Shown: positions 6,834 through 9,574 of the stretch, piece by piece | Layout: each line of letters begins with the position of its first letter | How positions within the stretch are numbered: the stretch's first letter is position 1 | From: Rikenellaceae bacterium | GTDB taxonomy: Bacteria; Bacteroidota; Bacteroidia; Bacteroidales; Rikenellaceae | Assembly (NCBI GenBank): GCA_020859875.1 | Contig: JAJBVJ010000127.1 | Location: 1 to 9,574, forward strand | Direction of reading: 5' to 3' | Length of the DNA: 9,574 nucleotides | Program-made: the position numbers and the translations under genes | The notes under the pieces: generated by a model | Seen by the model: the letters and a program-made list of their open reading frames with translations, nothing else | Databases searched by the model: none | What the model was told of the DNA's origin: nothing

Positions 6834-7499
6834 TTAAATCTCTACCAGGGAATTTTTGATCGCGTAGACCACAAGGTTTGCGGTATTACGGCATCCCGTC
6901 TTGTCGAGTATATTCGCGCGGTGCTTATCGACGGTGCGCTTCGAAATGAAGAGCTTGTCGGCAATTTCGTGGTTGGACAACCCCTGACAGATCAGCAGCA
7001 GGATTTCCCTTTCGCGCTCTGAGAGTGTTTCGCCGTCGCGGTCGGTTTCGACGATACGCGAAGTCTTGAAGCTTCCCACAAGGTTCTGCAACAGCTCCTG
7101 CGAAAAATAGCTCCCCCCTTTTGCCACCGTCGAGATAGCCGCAAGCACTTCGTCGATCTCCGAGTTTTTCAGCAGGAATCCCTTTACCCCCTGCGATACC
7201 ATCTTGAAATAGTATTCGTCCTCCCCGTGCATCGAGAGAGTAATGATCTTCAGGTCGGGCCGGCGTTCGAGGGCCGCGGCCGCCGCCTCTATGCCGTTCA
7301 TTTTGGGCATGTCGATATCGAGCAAAACTATTTCCCCGTCGCATGAATCCAAAAGCGCCAGGAACTCCTCGCCGTCGGCGGCCTCCCCGACCACGGTGCA
7401 CGAACCGGCGGCATTCAACAGGCCCTTGAGACCACGCCTGAACAGCGAGTGATCGTCGACGACGATTATCTTATTTTTCGCTTCTTCCATCTTTTTCAT
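6834..7499 (-). CDS. NarL/LuxR-type response regulator
   Basis: This 221-residue cytoplasmic response regulator has an N-terminal receiver domain and a C-terminal LuxR-type helix-turn-helix. In the receiver, the acidic pair D15-D16 (IIVVDDHSLFRRG), the predicted phosphoacceptor D61 (VLLDIDMPKMNG), S89 and K111 (KGFLLKNS) are all in place. The DNA-binding domain starts at about residue 158 and contains LSEREREILLLICQGLSNHE followed by KLFISKRTVDKHRANILDKT. The start at 7499 overlaps the kinase gene by 29 bases; an alternative ATG three codons in (7490) would also be acceptable. The overlap with the kinase upstream and the 3-base gap to the GNAT gene downstream point to a single operon. The target genes are unknown. 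Confidence 0.95.
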   Translation of the reverse strand: MKKMEEAKNKIIVVDDHSLFRRGLKGLLNAAGSCTVVGEAADGEEFLALLDSCDGEIVLLDIDMPKMNGIEAAAAALERRPDLKIITLSMHGEDEYYFKMVSQGVKGFLLKNSEIDEVLAAISTVAKGGSYFSQELLQNLVGSFKTSRIVETDRDGETLSEREREILLLICQGLSNHEIADKLFISKRTVDKHRANILDKTGCRNTANLVVYAIKNSLVEI

Positions 7500-8436
7500 T
7501 AAGGTTTATGCGGATTTGCGCCTTCATACCACCGCCCTGCTCGCTTGTAATGTCGCATGTGCCTTTTATCGACGAGATGCGGGAGGAAATGTTCGAAAGG
7601 CCCATACCCACGTCCATCATGGCAGAAGGGTTGAAACCCCGGCCGTTGTCCGAATAGTCCACTCCCAATATACCCTCTTTCTGCCACAGGGAGAGCTTTA
7701 TACGGCTGCCGCCCGAATGCTTTACGCTGTTGTTCAGCAGTTCGCAGATCACCCTGTATAGGATCACCTCCACGTCGGTATCGAAACGTTCGTTTTTGAG
7801 ATTGGTTTCGAAATCGATACTGCAACTGCCTTTCGAGGGGAGTTTGTTTATGAAATTGCCGACCCCGCGACCCAGCCCGAAATCGTTGAGGATGTGGGGA
7901 CTCAGGTTGTTCGATATTTCCCGGAGCGAACGGATAGCCTCCTCGATGACGTAATTGGTATTGTCGAGCAATTCCCTGTTTGCGTTGCCCATAGCGGTTT
8001 TGTCGAGCGCCGAAAGCGACATCCTGGCCGACGATAGCAAAGGGCCCAGTCCGTCGTGAAGCTCCTTGGAAAAGCGAAGCCTCTCTTTCTCCTCGGTACG
8101 CAGGACGGTATTGAGTATCCTTTTCTCCGTGAGCCTCTGTTGGTGGTTGATGCGGTCGATCCAGTTGAATATCTTGCGAACCAGAAAGATCCCAACGGCA
8201 AAGCAGAGCGAAGTGAGCACACCCATCCAGACGAAAAAATACTGCGGGACGTTGAACACCTTGTCCCAAACCACCTCGGCGAATTCCGCGGCCCGCGTCG
8301 CCACCATCGCGGTGAGGGCCACCGTGAACAGTATCCACGAGAGGTTGTATTTCGTCCTTGTCATCAGGCGGACGGAAATTATCGCGGCTACCAATTGCAG
8401 TATGACCGAAATAACGAGGAGTATCTTCAGTACCAT
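7471..8436 (-). CDS. Membrane sensor histidine kinase, HisKA_3 type
   Basis: This 321-residue kinase is the expected partner of the overlapping NarL-type regulator. Three hydrophobic segments are visible at about residues 3-24, 33-48 and 68-88, with no sizeable periplasmic loop, suggesting it senses a membrane or intracellular cue. The dimerisation/phosphoacceptor region (about 115-185) has EKERLRFSKELHDGLGPLLS, with H127 the predicted phosphorylated histidine. The ATPase domain carries the N box ELLNNSVKHSG (232-242), the G1 box DNGRGF (263-268) and the G2-like GMGLSNI (277-283). This layout resembles the DesK/NreB/LiaS group. The ATG at 8436 starts directly into the first membrane helix, and a TATATTTG box lies 37-44 bases upstream. 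The stimulus is unknown. Confidence 0.95.
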   Translation of the reverse strand: MVLKILLVISVILQLVAAIISVRLMTRTKYNLSWILFTVALTAMVATRAAEFAEVVWDKVFNVPQYFFVWMGVLTSLCFAVGIFLVRKIFNWIDRINHQQRLTEKRILNTVLRTEEKERLRFSKELHDGLGPLLSSARMSLSALDKTAMGNANRELLDNTNYVIEEAIRSLREISNNLSPHILNDFGLGRGVGNFINKLPSKGSCSIDFETNLKNERFDTDVEVILYRVICELLNNSVKHSGGSRIKLSLWQKEGILGVDYSDNGRGFNPSAMMDVGMGLSNISSRISSIKGTCDITSEQGGGMKAQIRINLNEKDGRSEK

Positions 8437-8472
8437 CGGATAAATGTTAGGACATTATTTCTTAGTGCCAAG

Positions 8473-8480
8473 CAAATATA
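8473..8480 (-). promoter_or_regulatory. Bacteroidetes -7 promoter box for the kinase operon
   Basis: The minus strand reads TATATTTG, a perfect match to the Bacteroidetes TAnnTTTG box, ending 37 bases before the kinase ATG. I do not see a good TTTG -33 element at 19-21 bases upstream, so the promoter may be weak or activator-dependent. It lies after the candidate rplS terminator, which fits an independent transcription start. Confidence 0.55.
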
Positions 8481-8610
8481 ACGATTAATTTTTCAGAGCC
8501 GCGACCCCGTCCCGCCGCGGGGCGGCATTTCGGGAAAGGAGGCATGAAAAAATAGGACTTTTTACCCACCGGCCGGTAAGTATATTGCGCATCACCGGCT
8601 ACCGCCCCCG

Positions 8611-8642
8611 AAAAGAAACCGCCCTCCGGAAGGGAAGGCGGC
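8611..8642 (-). terminator. Candidate terminator after rplS
   Basis: On the minus strand, GCCGCC and GGGCGG arms (plus-strand positions 8637-8642 and 8619-8624) form a GC-rich stem with an imperfect inner part, followed by TTTCTTTT. It begins 24 bases past the rplS stop codon. The rest of the 230-base gap to the kinase gene contains the palindrome ACCGGCCGGT and the kinase promoter box, and no gene that I can support. Confidence 0.6.
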
Positions 8643-8666
8643 AGTCTGTATATTGCTGTGATCGGC

Positions 8667-9032
8667 TTAATCTTTTTTAACGGGCATACGTTTCCCCTTG
8701 ATGCGAGCCTTCTTACCCGTGAGGTTGCGCAGGTAATAGATCCTGGCGCGGCGCACCACACCCCTCTTACTGACCTCGATGCTGTCGATATGGGGGGAAT
8801 AGAGCGGAAATATGCGCTCCACGCCTATGCCGTTCGAGATTTTACGGATGGTGAACATCTTTGTCACACCCGTTCCCTTGATCTGGATAACTACGCCGCG
8901 AAAGCTCTGTACCCTTTCCTTGTTACCCTCGATGATACGGTACGAAACCGTGATAGTGTCTCCACTTTTGAAAGAAGGTACTTCCTTCTTTTCCCACATC
9001 GCCTCCTGGGCGATCCTGATAAGATTATCCAT
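8667..9032 (-). CDS. rplS: 50S ribosomal protein L19
   Basis: L19 is a large-subunit ribosomal protein located near the interface with the small subunit. The start is set at the ATG at 9032, giving 121 residues beginning MDNLIRIAQEAMWEKKEVPS, the normal length and N-terminus. The frame is open further upstream to an ATG at 9140, but that extension of 36 residues would run through the promoter and leader and is not family-like. Diagnostic stretches are FKSGDTITVSYRIIEGNKER (21-40), VQSFRGVVI (41-49), FTIRKISNGIGVERIFPLYS (60-79), and IDSIEVSKRGVVRRARIYYL (82-101). It appears to be monocistronic: a strong promoter lies upstream, a candidate terminator downstream, and the following kinase operon has its own promoter box. 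Confidence 0.97.
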   Translation of the reverse strand: MDNLIRIAQEAMWEKKEVPSFKSGDTITVSYRIIEGNKERVQSFRGVVIQIKGTGVTKMFTIRKISNGIGVERIFPLYSPHIDSIEVSKRGVVRRARIYYLRNLTGKKARIKGKRMPVKKD

Positions 9033-9056
9033 TGTAAATGTGCGCTTTGCGTTAAC

Positions 9057-9103
9057 GTACGGAATGTTACGGACTCCTGGGTTCTCGTAAGAGATTCCTG
9101 TAC
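9057..9103 (-). ncRNA. Structured 5' leader of rplS, candidate L19 autoregulatory element
   Basis: In the rplS leader (minus strand), GTAC-A-GGAAT (plus positions 9094-9103) can pair with ATTCCGTAC (plus positions 9057-9065), giving 9 base pairs with one bulged A. Inside sits a small hairpin TCTC-TTAC-GAGA, followed by an unpaired stretch. The stem begins within a few bases of the predicted transcription start. Ribosomal protein leaders bound by L19 are known in some bacterial groups; whether this belongs to one of them was not tested. No covariance evidence is available. Confidence 0.45.
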
Positions 9104-9110
9104 GGGGTTG

Positions 9111-9141
9111 CAAAGGTATAACATTTTCAGATATTTCCAAA
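9111..9141 (-). promoter_or_regulatory. Strong Bacteroidetes-type promoter of rplS
   Basis: On the minus strand a TTTG -33 element (plus positions 9138-9141) is followed, after exactly 19 bases, by the -7 box TACCTTTG (plus positions 9111-9118). Both elements and the spacing fit the Bacteroidetes primary sigma consensus. The expected start of transcription is around 9105-9108, leaving a leader of about 75 bases before the rplS ATG. Confidence 0.85.
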
Positions 9142-9321
9142 TATGCAACAGGAAGTTAAAATTGTTTTCGGGCATCAGGCCGGGTGCCGAAGACGCTAAA
9201 CCGGAATCAGGCTGCCGGCAGGGGTGGCCATCTGGTTAAGCAGTGGATGAGAAAAACCTGCACGGGGATATTGTGGTGGTGTAGTATGCGACGAAATAGC
9301 AATTAAAGAAGGTTATTTTTC

Positions 9322-9347
9322 CCACTTTTTGAGTGTCCAAAAAGTGG
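9322..9347. repeat. 9-bp stem hairpin
   Basis: CCACTTTTT (9322-9330) and AAAAAGTGG (9339-9347) are perfect reverse complements around the loop GAGTGTCC. On the minus strand the hairpin is followed by GAAAAATAACC, not a clear U tract. It marks one edge of the structured block that extends to the window end. Confidence 0.75.
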
Positions 9348-9366
9348 AGCAAAAAGACACCGCCGC

Positions 9367-9530
9367 GCCGGAGCAGGCGCCAACTTCCGGGAGGCATTAG
9401 TTGGGCTTCGCCCTTCCTCCTTGTCGCTCGGCCTTGAGTGCGAGCCCTCGGGCTCTCGCTCCTGCGTCGGTTCCCTCCATACACGATATTACGGGTGATC
9501 TCCCTCACGCAACTTCCTTCCTGCTCCGGC
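9367..9530. repeat. 11-bp long-range inverted repeat bracketing hairpin modules
   Basis: GCCGGAGCAGG (9367-9377) and CCTGCTCCGGC (9520-9530) are perfect reverse complements 142 bases apart. The enclosed segment contains the GGGC-TTC-GCCC hairpin, a GAGCCC-TC-GGGCTC hairpin (9442-9455) and the CTGCGTCGGTT 11-mer (9462-9472). CAACTTCC occurs just inside each arm (9381-9388 and 9510-9517). Confidence 0.6.
9403..9422. repeat. TTC-loop hairpin plus TTCCTCC tract, copy 3
   Basis: GGGC-TTC-GCCC (9403-9413) is followed immediately by TTCCTCCTT. It has the same geometry as 6036-6060, and the 10-mer CTTCCTCCTT is shared exactly (6051-6060 and 9413-9422). Confidence 0.6.
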
Positions 9531-9549
9531 TAAAAACGGCGGGGTTGAT

Positions 9550-9572
9550 GACCTTCGGTCTTCCTCCTCCTT
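9550..9572. repeat. TTC-loop hairpin plus TTCCTCC tract, copy 4
   Basis: GACC-TTC-GGTC (9550-9560) is followed by TTCCTCCTCCTT at the window edge. It is the second such module in this block, so the element probably continues beyond the window. Confidence 0.55.
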
Positions 9573-9574
9573 GC

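Larger units (their letters stand above)
9142..9574. other. Non-coding region with repeat-like structures up to the window edge
   Basis: I see no convincing gene between the rplS promoter and the window end. A 90-codon minus-strand frame at 9236-9508 gives an Arg-rich peptide that runs through hairpins and repeat modules, so I treat it as spurious. The part from 9142 to about 9320 holds little apart from the palindrome CTGCCGGCAG (9212-9221). From 9322 onwards it is dense with inverted repeats and shares short modules with the 5.9-6.3 kb region. Confidence 0.65.

Noticed and set aside
9033..9140. N-terminal extension of L19 from the ATG at 9140
   Set aside because: The extension would cover the -7 box and the leader stem, and the family N-terminus is at the ATG at 9032.
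9236..9508. A 90-codon minus-strand frame with an Arg-rich peptide
   Set aside because: It crosses the repeat modules and hairpins, has no recognisable family character and no promoter box that I can see.

Overview
This window reads as chromosomal DNA of a moderately high-GC member of the Bacteroidales, most likely an Alistipes/Rikenellaceae-type gut organism. I infer this from protein family character, from the gene order (a YfhO-family protein, FtsX, a DUF3098 protein, UppP, TruB, QueA), and from two upstream sites that match the Bacteroidetes promoter -7 box TAnnTTTG. The exact genus is a guess from sequence feel and was not checked by any search.

Positions 1-5661 hold a tightly packed plus-strand run of envelope and tRNA-modification genes: the 3' part of a large YfhO-family membrane protein; ftsX, interrupted by one in-frame TAA; a small DUF3098 membrane protein; uppP (undecaprenyl-diphosphate recycling); truB (tRNA pseudouridine-55 synthase, which I start at a GTG); and queA (queuosine synthesis). 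A perfect 16-bp stem hairpin just after queA looks like the terminator.

Positions 5717-6359 contain no convincing gene. The last 450 or so bases are packed with inverted repeats and pyrimidine-rich tracts. This stretch lies between convergent transcription units.

Positions 6360-8436 hold a minus-strand operon: a sensor histidine kinase of the HisKA_3 type with three membrane segments, a NarL/LuxR-type response regulator overlapping its end, and a GNAT acetyltransferase three bases after the regulator. A TATATTTG box sits just upstream of the kinase. Positions 8667-9032 carry rplS (ribosomal protein L19), also minus strand, with a strong Bacteroidetes-type promoter, a leader that can fold from its first bases, and a candidate terminator.

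Positions 9141-9574 again contain no convincing gene. The last 250 or so bases share short modules with the 5.9-6.3 kb intergenic region, namely TTC-loop hairpins followed by a TTCCTCC tract and the 11-mer CTGCGTCGGTT. This suggests a dispersed family of structured intergenic elements. The best candidates for follow-up are this shared mosaic element and the nonsense codon in ftsX. The genes themselves are ordinary housekeeping and signalling functions.
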